From Aureobasidium sp. EXF-3400 (lineage: Eukaryota; Ascomycota; Dothideomycetes; Dothideales; Saccotheciaceae), in contig SWBL01000012.1 in assembly GCA_024195585.1 (NCBI GenBank), forward strand, positions 219,265-283,264: a DNA stretch of 64,000 nucleotides. The letters run 5' to 3'. Of the stretch, positions 1 through 9,860 are shown one piece after another (positions within the stretch are counted from its first letter, which is position 1; each line of letters begins with the position of its first letter). The translations under genes and the position numbers were made by a program. The notes under the pieces are model-generated. The model searched no databases. It saw nothing but the letters and a program-made list of their open reading frames with translations, and had not been told where the DNA came from.

Positions 1-960
1 TGTACATGTCCGACAGATATAGTGACAGTGGCAATGTCATCAGCAGTATCGAACACGAATGGGATGACAACTACGCACGCTTTGAAGCACAGCATTCGTG
101 CAAGATCTCATCGGTAAGTGGTAACCACTTTCCCAGCGACGACATCTTCAAGAGAATTACGTCGAGGTAGTCAGAGGAACTCGTAAAGCCACGGTAGGCA
201 GGTGAAAGACTCGCACATGCATCTATGAAACATATCCAGCAAACAACTGGTGCTTTGTAAAAGCTAGAGGACATGCACTACAACCTGACCTTGAATCTGT
301 CTTTGAAGGTATGCGAGAGCTATCCATTAGGAACTGCGCGCGTAGGCTGTGGTGAAGTGGTTTGTGGTGAATGGTCGTACAAAATCGCTGCGCACAGCGA
401 TGAAGCACTATCAATGTACGCTTGTGCATAGCATCCACAGTGATAGATAATAGATTAGACCTCCTCTGGCTAAGTTGACGGAATCTCCCACCGCTGCGAC
501 CATTCCTACCCCTCGCAAGCATAAGACTAAGACTAAGAAGGCCACTCGCTGGCGCTCGTTGCCATCCGCCGCGCTGGCCAGGTCTTTCTCGCTCGCGGTC
601 AGCACCGCAGTTACGGTCGATATTGTCGCGAGCCCAGCGTAACCTGTGCGATTGCCGTTGCCATCGTGCGGTGTGAATCTGGGGTTCGGAAGTTAATTAA
701 AGCAGCGTCGTCATCTCGCTGTTGCTTGGTCGAGCGCCAGTCTCTGTTGTTGCCTGTCTTGGTGGTTTCTTCGTCACGGAAGAAGCGCGAATGCTGGTTG
801 TCGACCGCGGAAGGTGACGACGACAATGACGAGGCCATCGCTCTGACCAAGAAGTCCTCGACTCGTTCAATCTCGTAATGCCACTTCCTTTACGGTGTTT
901 CCGTCAATGGGTTGCTCCTCTGGTCGCACCAGCACCGCAAAGCCTCCTTCCTTCTTCTCC
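1..960. other. Left-edge region with short coding-like fragments
   Basis: No gene can be assigned. An ATG-started frame runs from 6 to 170 on the plus strand (54 codons) and contains a good splice donor (GTAAGT) at 114, so it could be a first exon, but no matching acceptor was found. A second plus-strand frame, about 472-642, is rich in Lys/Thr then hydrophobic residues and has no ATG. A third ends at 878 with an acidic Gly-Asp-Asp-Asp-Asn stretch. These could be exons of a degraded gene belonging with the zinc-knuckle remnant that follows. I do not recognise any of them. Confidence 0.25.
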
Positions 961-1160
961 ACCCTCATCATGGCACAATTCATCTTCAACTTCTTCTGTT
1001 CCGGACCTGATGGCTGGGCTCATTTTGTACCTGGCGACTGGACTCCTCCCGCCATCGCCAACCCTCATCATGGCACAATTCATCTTCAACTTCTTCTATT
1101 CCGGACCTGATGGCTAGGCTCATTTTGTACCTGACGGCTGGACTCCTCCCGCCATCGCCG
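961..1160 (+). repeat. 100-bp direct tandem duplication
   Basis: Positions 961-1060 and 1061-1160 are two adjacent copies of one 100-bp unit. They begin with the same bases (accctcatcatggcacaatt) and differ at only a few sites, including TGG against TAG at 1115-1117. One hundred is not a multiple of three, so the duplication shifts the frame of anything starting in the first copy. It carries the start codon and N-terminal segment of the zinc-knuckle-like gene that follows. Confidence 0.9.
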
Positions 1161-1632
1161 CTGCTACCAATGAGAATGAAAACAACAACACCAGCTCCAC
1201 AGATAACTCTGCCATCAAAAACACAACCAAGCAGAGCAAGAAATACTACTGTAAGTCTTAACCGTACCTTTACTCTCCTTATCTCGCTTCTAACACACTG
1301 TAGGTTCCTATGGCCATGGCCACAACAAGTCTCATAACAGTCAACAATGTTACAGGCGCAAGAAGCGGGCAGACAAGGCCAATCGTCACACCAACCTACC
1401 GTAGAAGGTATGTAAGATGCCTCTAATCAAGACTCCGCAACAGAGGCAAAGTTGACAAATATGACAGATCCTCCATCAGGAGCCATTCGTTGCTGTCAAG
1501 GCTGGAGACATCAAGAAGGAGGACGGTGGCGATGATGACAATGAGGATGTCTTGGCTCGGTCAAGCAATGCGGATCTAAAAGGAATCTTCGAAGAGGTCA
1601 AGAAAGAGGTGGAACACCGTGGTATCAGATGA
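1070..1632 (+). pseudogene. Broken or rearranged gene with gag-type zinc-knuckle motif
   Basis: From the ATG at 1070 a frame begins Met-Ala-Gln-Phe-Ile-Phe-Asn-Phe and meets TAG at 1115. Past that stop the same frame runs to 1250. It then crosses an intron (1251-1303, gtaagt...CTAAC...tag) into an exon with the Cys-His-His-Cys motif CSYGHGHNKSHNSQQC and a basic tail ending at TAG 1402-1404. A second intron (1408-1467) leads to an in-frame acidic exon ending at TGA 1630-1632. The motif spacing recalls zinc knuckles of retrotransposon Gag proteins (family knowledge). Either two nonsense changes killed the gene, or the TAG at 1115 now serves as a splice acceptor for a donor at 1027 and the protein ends at 1404. 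The N-terminus resembles that of the gene at 3345-4881. Confidence 0.5.
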
Positions 1633-3344
1633 AGACGCTCCAATTCGGCCCCTGGGTGCCGGAGGACAGTGGTGCACAGGCGTCTTGTATTATCAGGGGA
1701 AATCTACACTGTATACTCTTGGCAGATCGATCCGTCTACGTGATGTTTGTGCATGTCTGCTATGCCTTGTAGAATCATGCTCCTACAGAGCGTCAACTGG
1801 TTGCTGACGGCAGTCTGAGATCTAACATGTCTGTCATGGTGACCTTATTTGTCGGTCTGTCCGATACTCGGAGTACGTCGAACCTGATAGCAGTGCAGAT
1901 TAGAGTCAATGTGGGCTGTATTTCTGTTGTGGTCACTCGAGCCATCGCCACCACTCTGACAGGCAGCAAAGCACAATCAGAGACTTAAGATTGCATGCAT
2001 ATAAACAGTCTCGGAACAACGTGAAGTGCGGTAAAAACAGGTAACAAGGCGGGTTTGACTGACAGGAATACAGTAGTCATAAGTGATAGGCTGGAACGGA
2101 GGTCTTTCGAAAATTCTCGTTCCCAGAAATCGTGAGAAATCGACAAAACAACAAGCACGGACCGAAACCCACAACAAAGCCAACGTCAGTCCAAGGATTC
2201 CTGACAGAAACTTGACAAACAAAAGCGTGTATCTCTGACGAAGATTCCTTGCCGGCAAAGTATAGCCCAGATACCATGTATATCGCCGAAAATACTCTCG
2301 CGAATGATGTTGCGGCTCACACGCACCGCGAGGCTTCGTTCAAATATATCGACAGGTGGGGTGCCATCGAATATTGCTTGTCTTCCTTGCAGTGATCATG
2401 ACATATGCTGACGCAAAAAGGAATCGGGAGCTCTCTGTCGACATCTCCAGAGCCTTGGACTTCTCGTCCGGCATGCGTCTGAAAGCACAGCACACCTCCT
2501 CTCGTGCGAGGATAGAATCGGTCGTTGTCCTAACCACACTTTCTCTTTTCAAGCTCCTCCAACCGAACACTGCAGGGCAGCGCATGTGCCAGATTTGGTC
2601 GATCCGGATGATGTTTGATGCGGATGGCAGTCTTGGAACTCGAGGGGTCAATGTACAGTGCGGCGCCATAACTTGTAGTAATCGAGTGCATTCGAAAGTC
2701 TCTCTCTGGGGCTGCTCTTGAATCTCAGGCTTGCGCTTGAGCAGACTCTCGGATCCTGGTTTACAGTATAACCTTAACTGGCGGTTCAATACCATACGTG
2801 GTATGGCCTCTGTTCCCGCCTCTTTCCGTGCTCATGGGCTCGCGGTATAGCTCTGCGGCGCGTGGTGTCGCAACGTGCGAAGAGGGTCGGTACCATTCTT
2901 GGTAGAGTTCCAGCTAGACGGTGCTCTCGGCTCTTTGTAGGTCCTCGATCAGCGACGGAACTTCCGGTCTCGACTGGCAGGCTTACGCATAGCCATGGCG
3001 CAATTCGCATTGAGTAACCTCGAAGATCGACTGCTTGAAGGGGACGTCGCCAACTCTGCACATGTGCAAAGGCGCTGTCACATGGATCGAATTGGCGATT
3101 GAAGATTGTTGGCGAAAGACGAACATACCACTGATGCCGATAGTCGATACGTCTCGCGTACGCTTCATGTGCATTCTCAAGCTTGGTCAGACACTGCAAA
3201 AAACCGATAAGGTAGGTGTATGTCACGTTCCTGCCCTCCCGAAGGAGAAGCTACGGCAAGGTGCACGGGACTTTGCGTGGGTAGGCTACAGCTTGGATTT
3301 GCTTCTCGCTCTCTTCTTCTCTCCTTCATCACCAACAATCCAGC
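1633..3344. other. Intergenic, no supportable gene
   Basis: Overlapping short frames occur on both strands. The longest are 2340-2795 on the minus strand and 2356-2721 on the plus strand; the latter opens with GTG, not ATG. None shows a family motif or a consistent exon structure. The last part, about 3290-3345, is CT-rich and fits the 5' leader of the next gene. Confidence 0.5.
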
Positions 3345-4881
3345 AGTAAGTCATCCCCAATGCCCTATTATCCATCCACTATACATGAGATTCTGCTTGC
3401 TTTCACGCAACGCATGACTTTCGTCACATTTGGCCACCCGCCCTGCTCAGCAAAGGTGTCGCAATCTCTTCCTGACCAAGTCAGGCTTTTTCAAAGAGAT
3501 GCTTGCGCATCTCTCATCCTTCGCGTTGCCTTTTCATGCTGATATGGACATCTTCCATCATCGCTGACTCCATGCTGCAATGTGTCGGTGATGCCACAAT
3601 CTCTTCCTGACCAAGTCGGGCTTTCTCAAAGAGATTCTGCACACATCCACTCCTCTTGTCCATGCCCTCATCTCCGTTCTGTTCGTCCCGGGTATCGTGC
3701 TAGTGCTAATGTATGTATATATAGTGTCGCAACCAATCTTCAACTTCTACTACGCGGGCTCAATGCCTGCACCGGCTGCTCCCAACGCCAACAAGCCTAA
3801 CGAGGGTATCGTCGGTCAGATCGACAACTCTCTCAACAACGCCGCCCAGCACGTCTCCGAGACTGTCCAGGACACCTCCGCCACCGCTTCCAAGGAGGCC
3901 AACAAGGAGCAAGCCAAGGGCACCTCCGCCGCCGCTTCCAAGGAGGCCAACAAGGAGCAAGCCAAGGGCGACAAGAGCTCTGTATGTATATTGTACTTTT
4001 CTCTGTCTGATTTGCATCTCTTTGTGTATCTCTCTGTCTTGCCTGAAACTCTCTGCCCAGCCTTGACACTTTCACATTGCTCTTTTCACATTCCGTTTGA
4101 GATTTTGTCTTAATGGCATTCTCGTACACACAATCAGGAACCATTCCTGCCAATTGACTTCGTTTCATTCCATCTGATCATCATGTTGGCCAATTGCAAA
4201 CTGAAGAACGTCTGCTAATCTGTCATGTGTGTAGGGCCGTACTTCCTCAACCGGTGGTGTCAAGAAGCCTAACGCGCGCAAGCGCAACAAGAACGTAAGT
4301 CGTGACATGTTTCATTTTCAGTATCCTACAGTCTCCTCTCATCCTCGATCAACTCTGGAAAAGGATGGTTCCCATGTCATTGCCACATCCCTGGCTGTTC
4401 ACACAGGCTTGGTTGGGTGCAGTTCCAAGTCATTTTCACACTCCAAATCATGGATCTTTTATCTTGTGGGTTGCTGACGATTTGTATAGAAGACCTGCCA
4501 CAATTGTGGCATCAGAGGCCACATCAAGGCCGAATGTCCCAACCCCAAGGGCGCTGCCGCTGCCGCCGCCGCCGTAAGTTCCAATCTTTCATAGTTCCTT
4601 TCCACACACTACAGTATTCTTTGCACGATACGATATGCAGAAATGACTGACAATGTGAATTTAGGCCGAGACCGCCGCCGCTGCCTCTGCCGCCGCCGCT
4701 CCTGCCGCCGCCGCTGTAAGTTTCAATCTTTCATAGTTCATTTCCACACACTACAGTATTATTTGCACGATACGATATGTAGAAATGACTGACAATGTGA
4801 ATTTAGGCTGAGACCGCTGCCCCTGCCGCTGAGGCTCCGGCCTCCAAGCCCAAGCGCCGTGGCTGGTTCGGTTTCTGGTGA
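3345..4881 (+). CDS. Grg1-like repeat / CCHC zinc-knuckle fusion protein
   Basis: Six exons: 3345, 3725-3981, 4235-4294, 4490-4573, 4665-4715 and 4807-4881, giving 175 aa. The start codon is split: the A at 3345 precedes a GTAAGT donor and TG follows the acceptor at 3724. The N-terminus (MSQPIFNFYYAG) resembles the gene at 1070. Residues about 30-85 carry a segment like the fungal glucose-repressible Grg1/CCG-1 family, with the 16-residue unit TSATASKEANKEQAKG twice in tandem. Exon 4 encodes a perfect CX2CX4HX4C knuckle, CHNCGIRGHIKAEC, flanked by basic residues. Ala/Glu-rich exons follow, then a KPKRRGWFGFW end. Nucleic-acid binding is likely from the knuckle and a stress link from the Grg1 part; both are inference. 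A downstream start at 3762 is possible. Confidence 0.75.
3462..3635 (+). repeat. 39-bp direct repeat inside the first intron
   Basis: Bases 3462-3500 recur at 3597-3635 with two mismatches, 135 bp apart, both inside the unusually long (379-nt) first intron of the zinc-knuckle fusion gene. The repeat starts caatctcttcctgaccaagt. A local segmental duplication probably lengthened the intron. Confidence 0.85.
3874..3969 (+). repeat. 48-bp coding tandem repeat
   Basis: Two adjacent 48-bp units, 3874-3921 and 3922-3969, encode the same 16-residue Lys/Glu/Ala-rich unit with one residue changed (Thr to Ala). The length is a multiple of three, so the frame is kept. Confidence 0.9.
4574..4806 (+). repeat. 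Two near-identical 91-nt introns (exon-intron duplication)
   Basis: Introns 4574-4664 and 4716-4806 are both 91 nt and differ at four positions by eye. The flanking exon ends and starts also match (Ala-rich ends, GC[C/T]GAGACCGC starts), so a 142-bp unit holding exon plus intron appears to have been duplicated in tandem. Introner-like element insertion is the alternative; such elements are known in some Dothideomycetes. Confidence 0.88.
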
Positions 4882-4920
4882 ACTTTTTGCGTTCTGTTTG
4901 CGTTGCTGGTATGATAGAAA

Positions 4921-5493
4921 ATGAGCATAATGAGAAAACTTCTTTATCTTGAAATCAATCTTGGTCCTGTCTCGCCTGTGTTCAGCGACGTCCCGGCAAA
5001 CCCTCGTCCTGATGGGCTGGGCTACAACCCTCGCTGTCTACGTCGGGACATTGGTGCCTACGCCGCCAGCATTGCTTCCACAGATGCCAATAGCACAGCT
5101 CTGATCAGACAAAACACATATATCGGAGATTTTCAGACCGTTATGCAAGGCGACTTTGCAGCAGGCTTGTTGGGTGTTCATACAGCCGGTCACTTCTGGG
5201 TTGGTGGTGACCCCGGAGGCGATATCTTCAGCTCGCCAGGGGACCCTTGGTTTTGGACGCATCATGCACAGATCGACCGTACCTGGTGGATCTGGCAGAA
5301 CCAAGATCCGGAAAATCGCAGTAGTGCCAAGGGTAACAACTCTCTAGCTGGAACCATTACCTTGAACAACAGTCCGCCGTCCAGAAACACCAGATTGGAC
5401 GATGTAATTGAGTTGGGTGTCAATGCCGAGGGTATCCTAATCGAGGATGCACTCAGCACCACGGCTGGACCGTTCTGCTACATTTATGTTTAG
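4921..5493 (+). pseudogene. Truncated tyrosinase, CuB half only
   Basis: The 190-aa frame matches the second half of a fungal tyrosinase central domain. It has the GLGYNPRCLRRD segment, then the copper-B signature: HTAGH followed by DPWFWTHHAQIDRTWWIWQ. The copper-A histidines and the secretion signal that should precede them are missing. Family-like sequence begins only a few residues after the ATG, and the preceding gene stops 40 bp upstream, so the 5' half is gone rather than in a distant exon. Without CuA the oxidase cannot form its binuclear copper centre (established for the family). A short transcript could still be made. Confidence 0.8.
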
Positions 5494-8400
5494 ATGTTTG
5501 GCTCTTGTATTGGCCGTCCCTTTGCGTATGGAACCTCCGTATGAGCTGAAGGCTGTCAAAATCCCACAATTGATTGATTCTCCATGCTGAGGTACAAGGT
5601 GTATCGTAAGCTGTCGACATGCACAGTCGTGACTTGAACATGAGTTTGACCATAGAGATAGCTTTCGATGGGCGTTTCTCTATAGAGACCACGTTCTTTC
5701 CGAGAGTAGTTATTTATTGTGCACTCCTGCAGCTACACGCTGTGACGGTCTTGAGCACACGGGAGGATCGAGCATAGAAGTGCAGAAGACATGACGCTTG
5801 CAATGGAACACGATCGTATTTTCCTCATCAGATTCATCGTTTACCTCGTATAACCAGTCGTGCGGAAGGATGGAAATTAGGACCAAAACCAGATGGAAGG
5901 ACCGGACATCAAGTGACAAGCGAACGAGTTGAGTCATGGTGGTAAGTCCAGAGAGCGCATGGCCAAGTCAAGAAGGAAAGAGCGTCGTAGCGAGGAAGAA
6001 ACGCACGAGTCGAACATTGCCAAACCAGGTAATATGCCCGAGAGTAAATGTTCGGCGCTGAGAAGGAACTGCGAACTAGACAAGCGATCGAGCTAGCAAA
6101 TGCTTAGTCTCGCTTGGATCCGATATGTGACCTATATCAGCCATCGAGAAGAACCGAAGTTGACTCTTCCACAGATCTACTTGGACTCGAGTAATTGTGA
6201 TAGTCAACCAGATCAAGCTGCTAGAATAGGGCACATTTCTAAATCTTCCCTCATGTTCCAAGCGGCGCATTTTGTTCGAGATCGACAGAGGTCCAGCCTC
6301 CATCCAGCGTTTCGAATGCAAGCGACATGTATCACCATTCCAAACTTGTTGGCAGTGATGATCCGAAAGCCGCCAGGAAGGAAATCACCACCGAATGAGT
6401 CTATGCGGTCAGCAGTGTAGGCGACTGACGGCGAGTCAAACGTCGAAACCCGCCCGCTTCGGCCCAGATATGCTTCGGTCCGAACGCGACAACGCCCGAC
6501 ACACTCGTCATGCTGAGTATGAACATCGATGTGCGGTGTCGCTTCAGAGCGACTGCGGCTCAAACTCCAAGACAAGTGGTCACGAAGTGGTAGAGTTCTC
6601 GTGTTGTCAATCCCACAGCGACCACTTTGGACCAGCCGCTGCTGAAGCCAAAATCCAGTAGAGGTCTGCATCAACTATCAAGACGCAGAAGTGCTCTGCA
6701 GGGGACAGAGAGCATCCAGATTGCGTAAGTTTCAGGGTCCTAGTGGCCGACGACATGGTGCAAGAAATATCGCATGATCACAAGCTTGTGAGCAACGAGC
6801 ATGCTGCAGATTTGTAGAGATCAACGGCGGTCGCGATTCTGAGCTACTTGCATGTCATGTCCATAAGCTTTTGTGAGTGAAAACCGCGCCGGTGGTCCTG
6901 GCTGACCAGCGCCATAAGTTTGACTTTCGAGGTATACCACTCTCTGGAACTGGGGCATGTGGTTTGTGAACCCAGGAATGCGGGTGGTGAACAGGGCGGT
7001 AAACTCTGTTGAGACATTGGAAAACCTGAAAAGTGATGATCACTGGTGATCAAGGGTGTGAGATGTTGGCAACAAAAGCCAAACCAAGTGACATGTCGGC
7101 GTATTGGAGCTTAAAAAAAGTCAGATCGATCTATGCCTTTTGGCGACATCTCCTGTTCTCCACGGAACCATCAAATGCTGCACAGGCAGAATAACAAACA
7201 AACAAAGCAGACTCCTTAACAACCAGTGCTTCACGGGTCGGAAGATGTCTCGTCCTCTCGACACGACCATTCTCGTCTTCTCTGTCAGTGACATCTGAAT
7301 AAGATAGTCTTTGTAAGCAATCGATGGTCATCGGGTTATTGAATCAGGGGTTGTCGCAGGATGTGTTAAGTGGAAGAACAGGTAGATGTGGTAGCCCTGG
7401 AGCGGCGGCGGCCCGTCGGTCGGAGAAACCATTATGCAGCCAACAGGGTAGGGCACGATTCATGGGGTAGAGCAGGATCGGTCCTGACTCGCAAAAGAAT
7501 GTCGTCGAGCCGAGCCAGTTGGATGGCGGGTGTGCCTTCAAGGCCCAAGACTGTCGTTCAATCTGAGGCTGACGGCGGGATCTCACGGAGTTGCGGCATT
7601 TGATGATTCGCTGCATGCTAGAACACGACGCTCAGTTGTTTGCGTGCGGAGGGGACGAGAAGGTTGAGACTTGAAAGTGTCGATTTGAGTTTGTCCCAAA
7701 AAGGAAGGCCGCTTGAGAACGAGGAAAGAAGCATCGTCGTCTTGACTTTGCGCCAGATGTGTTCGTGCTCGGGTCTATCCGCCATTGGGTGCATATTGTA
7801 GGGTACATACGCGAGATACACCAGGACCTCGCACACCCAGACACCGAGTCAGGGACTCACTTTCAGTCGGTCGGTTCCGATGGTACTCGCGGGCGGCAAG
7901 GCTGCGGAAAAGCAGATCGACAGCGTCAACAGCGACGATGGGTCGCACGCATCACCCAGATGAAGCGGCTCATTTTTGCCTTGTAATAGGCAAGTAACCC
8001 ACATCTACTCCGCATGGAGGTCACTCACTGTCTGGTCGACACCCACCCTACTCAACAAAGGATTGCTGAACCAGTACTCACCGGATATTTGCCTACAAAA
8101 TTAAGGCTATATTCAACAGCCAATACACGATTCATGGCCTGCATCAGATTAGCAAGCAGCCTGCAGCCATGCATGACAGATACGAAGTGGAGGTATAACT
8201 CCAAGGTCGTTAAGAAGACTGAATCGCTTCATGAGACATCTGGAGTCATGCTATGCTACAGACACGGGAGATTGATAGAGGGTACGAATCGTGAGACTTG
8301 CGAGCGTCAGAATGTCATGACATGTTGTTACAAAAAAAATTGGACAAGGCAGAAGGCAACACATGCCGTCAAAATCCATTCAAGTACCGAAAACTCCTTG

Positions 8401-8696
8401 ACTCAAATGTCACCCCCTGTCTGAGTCTCAATACTTGTCTCCTGTGAACCAAGCATTGTATATTGACAATGAATAATAAATCTTTCGATCTCTCCCAAAC
8501 ACCGGCGTCATAAGGTCGTCAAGCATATGGTGAAGCAAGGGGTAAACAAAATATGCCGAAAAATGCAACGCTGAATGCGATATAAATAATGCACGTCATT
8601 CATTGATAGAGTCATGAACGGATGCTTCTCCCGATTGCGACACAGAGGCATGGACAGCGTTGTCCAGGCCTTGACAAATATGCTTCTGAGCACGAC
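5494..8696. other. 3.2-kb gene-poor stretch
   Basis: Only short overlapping frames are present on both strands. The longest (6213-6674, minus) has no recognisable motif and overlaps other frames of similar length. No tRNA and no tandem repeat was seen. It may be a decayed region next to the truncated tyrosinase. Confidence 0.5.
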
Positions 8697-9860
8697 TCAG
8701 CGAAAGATCGTGACTCGTCGTGTCATCTCATGTATGAGACGACCTGCATCTGCCGAAGCAATTTTTGACAGGCCCTTCCAATTAGAAAAGGGTGTATCAG
8801 GGTTGTTGATACATTTGACCTGGTCCGCTTTGATCCGTGTAAGATGTTCGATGAATCGCGTTTCGTCCTTGTTGTAAAATGTTCGTCGTCCTTGGAAGCA
8901 CAGGTCTAGGGTCTTGAGCATGGTGTGATTACCTAGTATGCGTAGAATGTCCATCAGATCGTTGTCGTTAGTGAATCTCCGCTCGTCGGCGTCTTTGAGG
9001 TGGGTGTTCATTGAAGGTTGAGCATCCTCAAACATGATGATGACACGGCGAAGCAGGCTGACGTTAGCAAGACCGATGCTTTTGAGGAAGAATCGGATGT
9101 CCTTGTAGCCAATTTCGTAGACGTCTGTACTCCAACGGACAGCTTGCTCCTTCTTGCGGCGCTGAAAGTAGAAGGTGTTCTCGGAATACAAGATACTGCG
9201 GCCCTCCTCGTGGACCTGACGACAGGTTTGAAGTAATGAAGAAGATCGGCTGAAGTTGTTGGGATATGCAAAGTCCAACTTTTCATCTGAGACAAAGGCG
9301 AGTCGATAGATCTGATTGCGGATTTCGGCTGGCAGGTCCAGAAAACTGCGTTTTGAGGTTGTGCTGGGCTTGCTGATCTCTGAGGTAACGCTTGATGTAC
9401 TAGAATAGCCAGAATCCGCACATGATGTAGAGCGTGGGGAGAGATATGCGGGAAGTGGGCGTGTCAGAGACTGGGCCTGAGCGAGCAAGGACTTGATGTC
9501 AAGATCTACGACTAGGGGTCCTTCATGACCAGGTGGAACTTCGACAGTCAAGGCCATGGGTAGCGGATCTCGATGCGTTGGGCTCGGTTCAAGGAATCCA
9601 CAAGTTGAAGCAGAGTCACTGTTGACGCCAGTCGGAAACCTTGGGCTGCTTGGAGGAGATGCCGAACGCTTGCGCTTCAGGGAGGTGTTGTATTGGTCGC
9701 TGTCGACGATATATGAATCCAGAATGGGCTTCGTTGTGGGTGCGTCGAGGCTTCGTGAGCTGGGTGGAGTGGTATCTTTCAGATCGTATGAACAACTATA
9801 TCGCGACGAAGGCCTGGTAGTTGTGCGTTGAGTTTTGCGGGCTTTGGTGATAGGTGCCAT
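8697..9860 (-). CDS. 2EXR/F-box-like domain protein
   Basis: Single exon, 387 aa. About 175 residues of low-complexity Ser/Pro/Thr sequence precede a conserved block that opens SFLDLPAEIRNQIYRLAF and continues with LLQTCRQVHEEGRSILYSENTFYF. This is the hallmark of a large fungal family (2EXR or F-box-like: L-P-x-E-[IL]-R-N-x-I-Y, then a C-x-Q-[IV]-x-x-E motif). Members are thought to act as adaptors, but function is unproven. The C-terminal 150 residues look like the degenerate leucine-rich tail of such proteins. The ATG at 9858-9860 follows a stop-containing leader. Confidence 0.85.
   Translation of the reverse strand: MAPITKARKTQRTTTRPSSRYSCSYDLKDTTPPSSRSLDAPTTKPILDSYIVDSDQYNTSLKRKRSASPPSSPRFPTGVNSDSASTCGFLEPSPTHRDPLPMALTVEVPPGHEGPLVVDLDIKSLLAQAQSLTRPLPAYLSPRSTSCADSGYSSTSSVTSEISKPSTTSKRSFLDLPAEIRNQIYRLAFVSDEKLDFAYPNNFSRSSSLLQTCRQVHEEGRSILYSENTFYFQRRKKEQAVRWSTDVYEIGYKDIRFFLKSIGLANVSLLRRVIIMFEDAQPSMNTHLKDADERRFTNDNDLMDILRILGNHTMLKTLDLCFQGRRTFYNKDETRFIEHLTRIKADQVKCINNPDTPFSNWKGLSKIASADAGRLIHEMTRRVTIFR

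Noticed and set aside
2340..2795. Minus-strand 151-aa frame and plus-strand frame 2356-2721
   Set aside because: They overlap each other. The plus frame begins with GTG and neither shows family features.
6213..6674. 153-aa minus-strand frame
   Set aside because: No motif, overlapping frames of similar length on the other strand, and no splice context.
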